DNA from: an uncultured Draconibacterium sp.
Lineage (GTDB): Bacteria; Bacteroidota; Bacteroidia; Bacteroidales; Prolixibacteraceae
DNA: 64,000 nucleotides
Direction of reading: 5' to 3'
Assembly: GCF_963677575.1 (NCBI RefSeq)
Contig: NZ_OY782038.1
Location: 992,001-1,056,000 of the forward strand
Shown: positions 51,549 to 59,923 of the stretch, one piece after another
How the letters are laid out: every line of letters begins with the position of its first letter
How positions within the stretch are numbered: the stretch's first letter is position 1
Notes under the pieces: generated by a model
Database searches by the model: none
What the model saw: only the letters and a program-made list of their open reading frames with translations
Told to the model about the DNA's origin: nothing
Translations under genes and position numbers: made by a program

Positions 51549-52844
51549 ATGAAAGGACTAAAAATTGCTAACCGATGGATAGTAGTGATTGGAGCCATAC
51601 TTATACAATTGGCTCTTGGCGCTATTTATGCCTGGTCGGTATTTACCGCATTATTAACCGAACCCAATGGCGATTATGGCTTCTCGGCCACACAAACCGC
51701 CTGGGTATTTTCTATTGGCCTGGCCACATTTGCCGTGGTTATGGTTTTCGCCGGAAAATGGCAAGCCAAATCAGGGCCCACAATTGTTGCATTAACCGGC
51801 GGCCTTGTTCTGGGTGCCGGATATATTTTAGGTGGAATATTTGGAAGCTCATTTCTAGCTCAATTACTGTTTATTGGCGTACTGGGAGGTGCAGGAATCG
51901 GACTCGCCTACGTTGTTCCAATCGCTGTTGGCGTAAAATGGTTCCCCGATAAAAAAGGACTTATAACCGGGTTGGCCGTAGCCGGATTTGGATTTGGTGC
52001 AACCATTTGGGTTAAGCTTGCAGGCTCGTGGTTTGGAGGCCTGTTAAATACCAGCAGCGCTTTTGGTTTGCCAAGCGTTCAAAGTGTATTTGTTATTTAC
52101 GGAATTGTATTCGCCATCATGGTCGTTTTAGGTTCTCTGGTAATGGTCAATCCACCAGCAGGCTACAAACCCGAAGGTTATGAACCACCAGTTAACCACA
52201 CTGCCAAAACATCGGGTGGTGTTGAATTCGATTCCAGCCACATGCTTCGTACAAAACAGTTTTATGCCATTTGGGTGGTGTTTATTTTTTCTGCACTTGC
52301 CGGCCTAATGGTAATTTACTGCATAAAACTTTTTGGAATCGACGCCTTGGAATATAACGGAATTGCAAACGCCGGAGTAATAACGGGAACAGCAATGGCA
52401 TGGTACGCGATATTTAACGGGCTGGGACGAATAGTTTGGGGTATGCTATCCGACAAACTGGGCCGAAAAAGAGCCATATTTTTTATGACCCTTTTTCAAG
52501 GTGTGATCATGCTGATGATTTACCACGTGTTTATTCGCTTTGGCGTAACATCAGGATTTATTGCCTGTGCTTGTATAATCGGCTTCAATTTCGGCGGAAA
52601 CTTTGCTCTTTTCCCGGCCATTACTGCCGACTTTTTTGGGAATAATACCGTTGGTAAAAACTATGGATGGATGTTTACAGCCTATGGTTTTGCTGGAATT
52701 GCCGGCCCGCAACTTGCTGGTCATTTTAAAGATTCGGCAACAGCTTCATCCGGACCGATAGTTTGGATGGCTCCATTTATTATTGCCGGTGTTGCCTGTT
52801 TAATTGGCAGTGTTATCATTTTGCTTACTAAACCACCAAAATAA
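51549..52844 (+). CDS. OFA-family MFS permease
   Basis: 431 residues with twelve helices. IYAWSVFTALL, GGAGIGLAYVVPIAVGVKWF and GRIVWGMLSDKLGRKRA match the oxalate/formate antiporter family; the first resembles the conserved start of OFA members. Likely substrates are small mono- or dicarboxylates such as acetate, lactate, formate or oxalate; the location next to acs favours acetate or another acid made or used by the cell. Separate transcript, given the terminator before and after. Confidence 0.85.
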   Translation: MKGLKIANRWIVVIGAILIQLALGAIYAWSVFTALLTEPNGDYGFSATQTAWVFSIGLATFAVVMVFAGKWQAKSGPTIVALTGGLVLGAGYILGGIFGSSFLAQLLFIGVLGGAGIGLAYVVPIAVGVKWFPDKKGLITGLAVAGFGFGATIWVKLAGSWFGGLLNTSSAFGLPSVQSVFVIYGIVFAIMVVLGSLVMVNPPAGYKPEGYEPPVNHTAKTSGGVEFDSSHMLRTKQFYAIWVVFIFSALAGLMVIYCIKLFGIDALEYNGIANAGVITGTAMAWYAIFNGLGRIVWGMLSDKLGRKRAIFFMTLFQGVIMLMIYHVFIRFGVTSGFIACACIIGFNFGGNFALFPAITADFFGNNTVGKNYGWMFTAYGFAGIAGPQLAGHFKDSATASSGPIVWMAPFIIAGVACLIGSVIILLTKPPK

Positions 52845-52853
52845 GGATTCTGG

Positions 52854-52880
52854 AAAAGCGTCTGCAAAGGCGCTTTTTTT
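52854..52880 (+). terminator. Terminator of the OFA permease gene
   Basis: AAAAGCGTC (52854-52862) pairs with GGCGCTTTT (52869-52877), one G-T pair, T-run. The remaining gap to 53144 (264 bp) shows no clear box or gene. Confidence 0.82.
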
Positions 52881-53144
52881 GCTTACAAATACTGGTTTTT
52901 GCCGATGTATGCTTTAAAACACGGCATTTTCGTATTGTTTTACAGCATAGTTTGTCGCTACCTTTTACAATCAAAATTTGTAACTAGCTAATTCAATTAC
53001 CATTACATCTCTTAGAAAAAGAAAAGCCCGTTTCCTGAATATTTTAGAACTTGATATTTTTTCATGAAATTTATAACCCAAATCAGTCATCCTTACGGAT
53101 CAACCAAATACTGATGCCCGATATAAACCAAAAAACGATGAAAC

Positions 53145-55838
53145 ATGGCTATAAAAAAACTCGATAGTATTTTCCGACCAAAACGAATTGCCCTGGTTGG
53201 AGTTTCAAATAATCCCGATAGCGTTGGCGGGATCACCTTACGAAATTTAGTGGGAGGAGGATTTAACGGCGTTGTATACCCGGTAAATCCGCGGCGCGAA
53301 GCTGTTTTTGGAATTCCATGTTACCCGGACGTAAAAAGCCTGCCCAAAACACCAGACCTCGCGGTTATTATGACAGCTGCAGAAGCTGTTCCGCAATTGG
53401 TACAAGATTGTGGTGAGGCCGGAATTCACGGCGTTATTATCATGTCGGCAGGTTTTAAGGAATCGGGAGACGAAGGTAAAAAGCTGGAAGAGCAAGTAAA
53501 AGCTGAAAAAGCCAAATTCCCTGATATGCGGATTGTTGGTCCTAACTGCCTGGGTATTTTGGTTCCGGGACTGAATATGAATGTAAGTTTCGCTCAAACA
53601 ATGCCTAAAAAAGGGCACGTCGCATTTATTTCGCAATCGGGTGCGCTTTGTACTTCTGTTCTCGACTGGGCCTACGAGTCCAACATCGGTTTTTCCAACT
53701 TCGTTTCAATCGGTAATTCCATGGACGTAAGTTTTGGCGACCTGATCGATTATTTCGGACAGGACCCGAACACCAAATCCATCGTTCTTTATGTTGAATC
53801 CATCGCAAATGCACGCACATTTATGTCGGCAGCACGGGCATTTTCGCGCGAAAAACCGATTATTGTTTACAAATCAGGACGTTATCCTGAATCAGCTGCC
53901 GCTGCAGCATCGCATACGGGAGCAATGGCTTCTGAAGATTCGGTTTACGATGCAGTATTCCGCAGAGCAGGTTTGGCGAGGGTTTTCGAATTTGGAAATA
54001 TCTTTGATTTTACAGACTTGGTAGGTCGCAAACGCATTCCAAAAGGTAACCGATTGGCAATTATTACAAATGCCGGTGGTCCGGGTGTAATGGCTACCGA
54101 CTCGCTACTTTCAATGGGTGGAAGCCTGGTAAAATTATCGGAGGAAACCATGCAGAAACTGAACGATTACCTGCCTTCATATTGGTCGCATGGCAACCCG
54201 GTTGATGTATTGGGAGATGCTACACCACAACGTTTTGCACGAGCTGCAGAGATTGTTCTGGAAGATAAAGAAGTGGATGCCGTTTTAGTGCTGCTCACTC
54301 CACAGGCAATGACTGATCCAACAGCCACAGCACAGGCCATTGCCAACATGTCGAAAAACACCACAAAGTCGATTATGACATCTTGGTTGGGAGGAGCCGC
54401 AATGCACGAAGGCATTCAAATCCTCAACCAAAACGGCATTTCGAATTACCCGGCACCGGAGCAGGCCATCCGTGCATTTATGACACTTTCTGATTATTCC
54501 GAAAATCAGCAAATTTTATACGAAACGCCACGCGAGGTTCCGGTTTCGTTTCAGTACGACCGTAACGAGCTTCGCCAAAAATACCTGACTCAGGTATTCC
54601 CGAAAGCCAAAGTACTGAATGAGGACGATTCGAAAATGCTGGTTAACGATTATGGAATCGACACCACTCACCCCACCCCGGCAGCTACCGAAGATGAAGC
54701 CGTAAAAATTGCCGAAGAAAAAGGTTATCCGGTGGTGTTGAAAATATACTCGCCTGATATCATCCACAAATCGGATGTTGGCGGTGTTGCACTGAATATT
54801 GAAAATGAAGAAATGGTGCGGGCAACTTTCCGTAATATGGTAAAAACGGCAGTTGAAAAACGCCCCGAGGCCAAAATTGAGGGTATTACCGTACAAAAAA
54901 TGGTGGATACAAGAGACGGTATCGAACTGATTGTTGGAACAAAAAAAGACCCGGTTTTTGGAACAGTGATGTTGGTAGGCATGGGAGGTACAACCGCCGA
55001 ATTGTTTAAAGACCAACGTTTGGAATTCCCGCCGTTAAACGAGCATCTTGCACGTCAAATGTTACGGTCGCTAAAAATTTACCCGCTGCTGAAAGGCTGG
55101 CGTGGCGACGCTCCTAAAAACATCGATAAATTGATTGAGGTACTCATCCGCATGTCATACCTGGCAGCTGATTACCCCGAGATTGAAGAGCTGGATATTA
55201 ATCCGCTTATCGTTACGCCAAAGGATGTAATTGCACTTGATGCACGAATAGTCGTTGATGAAGAATTGTTGACAACTCCGGCAAAAGAATACTCGCACCT
55301 GATAATGCGCCCGTACCCGGAAAGCCTCATAAAAGAAGCTACTTTACGCGATGAAACGCCAATAACGCTGCGCCCTATTCGGCCCGAAGACGAACCAATG
55401 TGGCTTGAATTACTGGGAAGTTGTTCGAAAGAATCCATCTATCATCGTTTCCGTTACGACTTCTATTTTGATTCGCACGAAGTGGCCTCTCAGTTCTGTT
55501 TTATCGACTACGACCGCGAAATAGCCATTGTTGCCGAGCACGAAAAAGAAGATGACACTAAAGAGTTGATCGGCGTTGGACGTTTGATTGCTGACCCCGA
55601 TGTGGAAATTATGGAATATGCGGTTTTAATTACTGATAAATGGCAAAAAAAGGAGCTTGGATTTGCATTGACCAGCTACTGCCTCGAAATTGCCAAATCG
55701 CGTGGAATTAAAAGGCTTGCCGCTGAAACCACCCGCGACAATAAACCGATGATCTCGGTTTTCCGGAAACTGAATTTTAAGATCCGTTTTAACGAAGACA
55801 CCACTGTATCGGTAAATAAGGATCTGGAGCAAGAATAA
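53145..55838 (+). CDS. ADP-forming acyl-CoA synthetase fused to GNAT acetyltransferase (PatZ-like)
   Basis: 897 residues: CoA-binding domain (about 5-125), succinyl-CoA-ligase-like domains (150-460), ATP-grasp domain (490-700; VLKIYSPDIIHKSDVGGVAL, ELDINPL) and a GNAT domain (about 735-895; ITLRPIRPEDE, GVGRLIADPD, AETTRDNKPMISVFRKLNF). The same order is found in the protein lysine acetyltransferase Pat/PatZ, which acetylates Acs. In PatZ the synthetase half is inactive; here His257 (ASHTGAM) and His541 (IIHKSD), the residues phosphorylated in ADP-forming acetyl-CoA synthetases, are both kept. It may therefore have both activities. Between acs and sir2. Confidence 0.9.
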   Translation: MAIKKLDSIFRPKRIALVGVSNNPDSVGGITLRNLVGGGFNGVVYPVNPRREAVFGIPCYPDVKSLPKTPDLAVIMTAAEAVPQLVQDCGEAGIHGVIIMSAGFKESGDEGKKLEEQVKAEKAKFPDMRIVGPNCLGILVPGLNMNVSFAQTMPKKGHVAFISQSGALCTSVLDWAYESNIGFSNFVSIGNSMDVSFGDLIDYFGQDPNTKSIVLYVESIANARTFMSAARAFSREKPIIVYKSGRYPESAAAAASHTGAMASEDSVYDAVFRRAGLARVFEFGNIFDFTDLVGRKRIPKGNRLAIITNAGGPGVMATDSLLSMGGSLVKLSEETMQKLNDYLPSYWSHGNPVDVLGDATPQRFARAAEIVLEDKEVDAVLVLLTPQAMTDPTATAQAIANMSKNTTKSIMTSWLGGAAMHEGIQILNQNGISNYPAPEQAIRAFMTLSDYSENQQILYETPREVPVSFQYDRNELRQKYLTQVFPKAKVLNEDDSKMLVNDYGIDTTHPTPAATEDEAVKIAEEKGYPVVLKIYSPDIIHKSDVGGVALNIENEEMVRATFRNMVKTAVEKRPEAKIEGITVQKMVDTRDGIELIVGTKKDPVFGTVMLVGMGGTTAELFKDQRLEFPPLNEHLARQMLRSLKIYPLLKGWRGDAPKNIDKLIEVLIRMSYLAADYPEIEELDINPLIVTPKDVIALDARIVVDEELLTTPAKEYSHLIMRPYPESLIKEATLRDETPITLRPIRPEDEPMWLELLGSCSKESIYHRFRYDFYFDSHEVASQFCFIDYDREIAIVAEHEKEDDTKELIGVGRLIADPDVEIMEYAVLITDKWQKKELGFALTSYCLEIAKSRGIKRLAAETTRDNKPMISVFRKLNFKIRFNEDTTVSVNKDLEQE

Positions 55839-55865
55839 AAACCTTTTACTATAAATATTGTTATC

Positions 55866-55896
55866 TCCCGGTAAACAGCAACGTTTCCGGGAATTT
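55866..55896 (+). terminator. Possible terminator after the fusion gene
   Basis: TCCCGG-t-AAAC (55866-55876) pairs with GTTT-CCGGGA (55883-55892) followed by ATTTT; a modest T-run. Confidence 0.55.
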
Positions 55897-55958
55897 TAAC
55901 CCGGATAATTCATTTGATTATATTAATAGTCATGTTTTCCGGGTTAATCCCGACATAG

Positions 55959-55989
55959 TTGAGTCCATTTTTTGAAACTCAAAAAATGG
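55959..55989 (+). promoter_or_regulatory. Pair of mutually exclusive hairpins upstream of sir2
   Basis: CCATTTTTTGA (55965-55975) pairs perfectly with TCAAAAAATGG (55979-55989). The overlapping TTGAGT (55959-55964) pairs with ACTCAA (55977-55982), so only one stem can form. It lies 64 nt before the sir2 ATG. An attenuator-like switch is one possibility. An AACCCGG/CCGGGTT stem also lies just before (55898-55945). Confidence 0.4.
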
Positions 55990-56052
55990 GTACGAAACTT
56001 AAGTCGTTTTGAACGAATTGGGTATTTGACTGAATAGTACGGATTAAATTCT

Positions 56053-56820
56053 ATGAGTTCTACGAAACTAACAAAATCACTGGTCGATAAACTCTGGCAG
56101 GCTTCGCACCTTATCCGAAAATCGAGATATGCCGTGGCGTTTACCGGTGCCGGCATTTCTGTTGAGAGTGGAATTCCACCGTTCCGTGGCGAAAATGGTT
56201 TATGGAATACGACCCACCCTATTTTCCTTGAAATTGAATATTTTCAGAAAAAACCGCTGCATTCGTGGAAAAAAATAAAGGAGATATTTTACGATAGTTT
56301 GGGCGATGCCGAACCCAACATTGCGCATATTATGCTTGCCAAAATGGAAGAACGCAGTTTTGTTGAAACCGTTATAACACAAAACATCGATCACCTTCAT
56401 CAAAAAGCCGGCAGCAAATATGTTTACGAACTTCATGGTACCTACAAACAGTTAATCTGTACCGAATGCAGCTCGGAATACGACATGAGTTTTGCCGACC
56501 TGAATTACCTCCCTCCCACGTGTTTTGTTTGCAAAGGCATATTAAAACCCGATATGGTTTTCTTTAACGAACCGATTCCGGCTTTTGCAAAAAAACGATC
56601 GTTTGAAGAGGCCGCAAAAGCTGATGTTTTGCTGATAATCGGCACCAATGCTGAAGTTTTACCGGCCGCAGAAATCCCGATAGTAGCTAAAAATCACGGA
56701 GCAAAAATCATCGAGATAAATATTCAGCCATCGCATTTCACAAATACTGTTACCGATATTTTCCTGCAAATGAAGGCCACCGAAGCCATGGGCGAATTGG
56801 GGAAGTTACTGTACCTTTAA
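56053..56820 (+). CDS. Sir2-family NAD-dependent protein deacylase
   Basis: 255 residues. FTGAGISVESGIPPFRG (NAD-binding GAGIS at 32-36), TQNIDHLHQKAG, catalytic His in ELHGT, two zinc Cys pairs (CTECSSEY and CFVCKG) and GTNAEVLPAAEIP are canonical for bacterial Sir2 proteins. In enteric bacteria the CobB member reactivates Acs by removing the acetyl lysine. Its position after acs and the GNAT fusion is what one would expect of a local acetylation switch. Start at 56053 is the first plausible ATG. Confidence 0.93.
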   Translation: MSSTKLTKSLVDKLWQASHLIRKSRYAVAFTGAGISVESGIPPFRGENGLWNTTHPIFLEIEYFQKKPLHSWKKIKEIFYDSLGDAEPNIAHIMLAKMEERSFVETVITQNIDHLHQKAGSKYVYELHGTYKQLICTECSSEYDMSFADLNYLPPTCFVCKGILKPDMVFFNEPIPAFAKKRSFEEAAKADVLLIIGTNAEVLPAAEIPIVAKNHGAKIIEINIQPSHFTNTVTDIFLQMKATEAMGELGKLLYL

Positions 56821-56855
56821 TTTTGGTTTGCCTGCAATAGAAACACTCAAAATTC

Positions 56856-56863
56856 TATATTTG
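56856..56863 (+). promoter_or_regulatory. -7 box of the lipoprotein gene
   Basis: TATATTTG, 26 nt before the ATG at 56890. No matching TTG at ideal spacing. Confidence 0.5.
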
Positions 56864-56889
56864 CCCCAATAAACTGTTATTATACCAAA

Positions 56890-58017
56890 ATGAATAGACC
56901 ATACCTTTTATTACTACTTCTCCCACTCGTATTATTTTCATGTTCGTCAGGTAAAAAAGCGCTGCAACGTGGCGATTATTACGACGCTATCTCAAAAGCT
57001 GTTGAGCGTTTAAAATCAAACCCAACCAACGACAAAGCTATAGAAGTGTTAAAGGAAGGTTATCCGATGGCCGTTGAGTGGTCGCAGGAAGAAATTGACC
57101 AGACGCTGACATCCAACGAAGCATTTAAATGGGAACGCACCATTGCAATTATGAACCGTGTGAATGGGATGAGCGACCAGATTAGAAGTACTCCGGCAGC
57201 CCGCAAACTATTTCCCGATCCAAAGTCGTACAATTCGGAATTGAACATGGCACACGAAAAAGCGGCCGAAGACCGTTACCACGCCGGACAGCATTTTATG
57301 GAACAGGAAACACGCGAAAGTGCACGAACAGCCTTCGATCATTTTGCAAGAGCTGATCAGTGGATTCCGGGCTATAAAGATACACATGAAAAAATGGCCA
57401 TTGCCAAAGAACTGGCAACCGTTAATGTAGTTGTGGAGGCGGTTACCGTTCGAACAAAAACCTACCAGCTAAGTTCTGAGTTCTTTTACAACCAGGTGTT
57501 TGAATATGTGAATAATCAGTTCCCATCAAGCGGATTTGTAAACTTTTTTTCACCTCAACAAGCGGAGAATTTTGAGTTAAATCCTGACTTTGTTGTGCGC
57601 ATGGAATTTTACGATTTTTCGGTGGGCAACCTGGTACGCAACGAAAAAGAAGAGAGTTTGACAAAACGGGTAAAAGTACCGCTTACCGATACTACTTTTG
57701 TTAATAAAACCTACCGTGCAAAACTAAAAACATATACCGACGAGGTAATTTCGGGTGGCCGTTTGAATTACCGGATTGTAGATTTCCAGAACGATAAATT
57801 GCTACGCGACAACCTGATTCCCGGATCTTTTACCTGGGTAAACCAATATGCTATTTTTGCCGGCGACGAAGAGGCTTTAAGCGATGAGCAATATGCGCTT
57901 ACCAAACAAAAAGCTGTGCCTTTGCCTGCACACCAGGATCTGTTCATCGAGTTTACACGACCAATTTACAAACAACTTACCGACGAATTATATAGCTTTT
58001 TCAGGCGGTATCGGTAA
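56890..58017 (+). CDS. Lipoprotein with TPR-like N-terminus, function unknown
   Basis: 375 residues with a lipoprotein signal (MNRPYLLLLLLPLVLFSCSS, Cys18). Residues 20-60 form a TPR-like motif (KKALQRGDYYDAISKAVERL), then helical and strand-rich regions I do not recognise. Probably outer-membrane anchored. Ends just before the second 21-bp array, so it is one of the two convergent genes facing it. Confidence 0.75.
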   Translation: MNRPYLLLLLLPLVLFSCSSGKKALQRGDYYDAISKAVERLKSNPTNDKAIEVLKEGYPMAVEWSQEEIDQTLTSNEAFKWERTIAIMNRVNGMSDQIRSTPAARKLFPDPKSYNSELNMAHEKAAEDRYHAGQHFMEQETRESARTAFDHFARADQWIPGYKDTHEKMAIAKELATVNVVVEAVTVRTKTYQLSSEFFYNQVFEYVNNQFPSSGFVNFFSPQQAENFELNPDFVVRMEFYDFSVGNLVRNEKEESLTKRVKVPLTDTTFVNKTYRAKLKTYTDEVISGGRLNYRIVDFQNDKLLRDNLIPGSFTWVNQYAIFAGDEEALSDEQYALTKQKAVPLPAHQDLFIEFTRPIYKQLTDELYSFFRRYR

Positions 58018-58076
58018 ACATACGCTTCAGTCTGCCGGATAAAATCATTACCTGGCATTTTTTTCACGGAAATTGG

Positions 58077-58328
58077 TTCGGAGGGCAGTAAACCCGATTC
58101 TAACATATGGAGAAGGTCTTCAGAGAACCCGCAAAGCAGATCGAAGTACCGTACGATTAATGCATTTAACTCAACGGAGAGTTCGATGTACTTCGGGGCT
58201 AATACATTTAATTCAACAAGCAATTCGAAGTGCTACGGGCTTATTGCATTTAACTCAGCAAATAATTCGAAGTACTCCGACGTTAATACATAAGACTACC
58301 AGACCAATGTAAAGAACACCCAATCAGC
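58077..58328. repeat. 21-bp-periodic tandem array, 12 units (array 2)
   Basis: Units start at 58077, 58098, 58119, 58140, 58161, 58182, 58203, 58224, 58245, 58266, 58287 and 58308, 21 bp apart without exception. From unit 4 on, TTCGAAGT-type units (4, 6, 8, 10) alternate with TGCATTTAA- or TACATTTAA-type units (5, 7, 9), giving a clear 42-bp super-repeat; the outer units are more diverged. Short frames run through it on both strands, but none with an ATG start and a plausible protein. It lies between two convergent genes, like array 1. The other parts of the gap 58018-58540 contain only the terminator at 58478-58509. Confidence 0.88.
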
Positions 58329-58477
58329 ATATTACAAACCTTTCAACATCACGTAAAAAAGCAAACGATTCGGGCTAATAATTTTCAAAGTCAGTTTTTT
58401 TAATACTTCAATCAAACCAGTATACATATTTGAAAACCACGTTTTGTCTTTTGGAAAAAATAGCTGGTTCTTTTTCA

Positions 58478-58509
58478 GAAAAAAAGGGCGCCCTCTTTAG
58501 GCACCCTTT
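58478..58509 (-). terminator. Terminator of the DUF6588 gene
   Basis: AAAGGGcGCC (58483-58492) pairs with GGCaCCCTTT (58500-58509), one mismatch, and a run of seven T follows on the minus strand. Confidence 0.8.
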
Positions 58510-58540
58510 AACTTATATTGGAACTGCAAAATTTATTTCT

Positions 58541-59626
58541 CTAGCGGAATCCAAAACTAATGCCGCCATTATAACTTACATAATTAGCTTTGCTAATGGA
58601 GCCAAACAAGCTAAAAAATGCCAACTTCAATCGAAATCCTGCATCAATTCCTATGTAATTATCTTTATAACTTAAAGCAATCGGATCTTCTTCCTCGGTC
58701 ATGGCATTAACCAATAAATCGTCTATGTTTGTTAAATTCGTTCCCAACTTCTCCGGATCCGGAACCGGGTATTTTCCCAAAATATCAAATGTAGTTTTAC
58801 TGGAGTTACCGGTAACTGAGGTGAAAAATGTAATTACCGCAATCTTTTTCGAAACAATTAAGCCATACTTCATATTCTTGGATTTAAACTCTCCTTTTTG
58901 ATTCGGGTCCTGCACATATCCGGCAGGGTTTGGAACACCGTAAACAGTATAGTCGAAATCGATTCCGGACTCACCACTAAGATTCGAATACGCCCCAAAA
59001 AGAGCGATATCTATTGGTAAATGCTTGATAACCGGTAGCGACTCGCGAATATTATGCTTCAAACCCAGGCCCCAAAGACCGGCCTTTGCATCTTCGTTAT
59101 CAATCTTAAACTTTACTTTAGGCACATAACGTAATATTACATCGGTATTAGGCAATAAACCGAATGTAGCCTGAACAACCGGAACCGGAATAATATCTCC
59201 GCCACCACCATTAGGAGTAGAAAAATACGGAATAGTAGTGGTCTCACCATTAATTTCAACGTCAGAATACAAAGTAACACCATCACCACCTCCGGCAGCG
59301 GTGGATGCCATACTCTGCCCCTCCTGCGCATACAGATATTGCAATCCCAACTCATTTACGTCGAAGGTTTTATCCGATCCGGGAACGTTAAACGCACTCA
59401 CCGAAAAAGCCAGGTCAAATCCCCACAACTTGTGTGTTTCGGCCGTATAGTACCACGAATTATTCATCCCGACACCAAGACCTTTCGCATAAGGCTCGAT
59501 GTATGCCTCAATCAACAGATTGGCATCATGCGTACCAAAACGTAACATATCTGCTACATCCGATTGAGCATGAGAAAATTTAAAGCCTGCCAGGGCTATC
59601 AGTGCAATAAGAAATATTTTTTTCAT
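58541..59626 (-). CDS. DUF6588 outer-membrane protein
   Basis: 361 residues with signal peptide (MKKIFLIALIALAGFKFSHAQ). SDVADMLRFGTHDANLLIEAYIEPYAKGLGVGMNNSWYYTAETHKL (positions about 21-66) matches the N-terminal block of DUF6588. Later strands alternate and end GGISFGFR, consistent with an outer-membrane barrel. No function is known for the family. Monocistronic with a strong terminator. Confidence 0.83.
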   Translation of the reverse strand: MKKIFLIALIALAGFKFSHAQSDVADMLRFGTHDANLLIEAYIEPYAKGLGVGMNNSWYYTAETHKLWGFDLAFSVSAFNVPGSDKTFDVNELGLQYLYAQEGQSMASTAAGGGDGVTLYSDVEINGETTTIPYFSTPNGGGGDIIPVPVVQATFGLLPNTDVILRYVPKVKFKIDNEDAKAGLWGLGLKHNIRESLPVIKHLPIDIALFGAYSNLSGESGIDFDYTVYGVPNPAGYVQDPNQKGEFKSKNMKYGLIVSKKIAVITFFTSVTGNSSKTTFDILGKYPVPDPEKLGTNLTNIDDLLVNAMTEEEDPIALSYKDNYIGIDAGFRLKLAFFSLFGSISKANYVSYNGGISFGFR

Positions 59627-59923
59627 AACAATTGTGATAGATTACTAAGTCGGTAAATTAATATTAGATACATGCAAGTAAACAAAAATATCGTTAAACC
59701 TAAATACTAACTTTTAGTATAAACAGAGAATTTTCTGAAATCGTATCAATTACCTTTTTTTTATTAAGAAAATAATGCATAAGTTCATCTGGTTCATTAT
59801 CCTGATTGTATGATTTGGGGGAAAATGTCATTTCTGCTTTTTTCCTGAGTCAAAAATCTTCCAACTCATTTGTTGAGCCATTTTCCTTTTCCTTTATCTT
59901 TGAGAAGACAAAAACCGAACAAG
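59627..59923. other. Divergent gap before the alcohol dehydrogenase gene
   Basis: 297 bp with the ADH promoter (59873-59902). The rest is AT-rich; I see nothing else in it. Confidence 0.5.
59873..59902 (+). promoter_or_regulatory. Promoter of the alcohol dehydrogenase gene
   Basis: TTG (59873-59875), 19-bp spacer, TATCTTTG (59895-59902); start near 59909 and ATG at 59924. It excludes the longer reading frame from 59870. Confidence 0.75.

Noticed and set aside
53145..55838. Succinyl-CoA synthetase or plain acetate-CoA ligase
   Set aside because: The C-terminal GNAT domain and the acs/sir2 context point to the PatZ-type fusion.
57966..58223. 85-residue minus-strand frame over array 2 and the lipoprotein end
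   Set aside because: A repeat-driven open frame that overlaps the end of a real gene in antisense; no ATG-led family protein.
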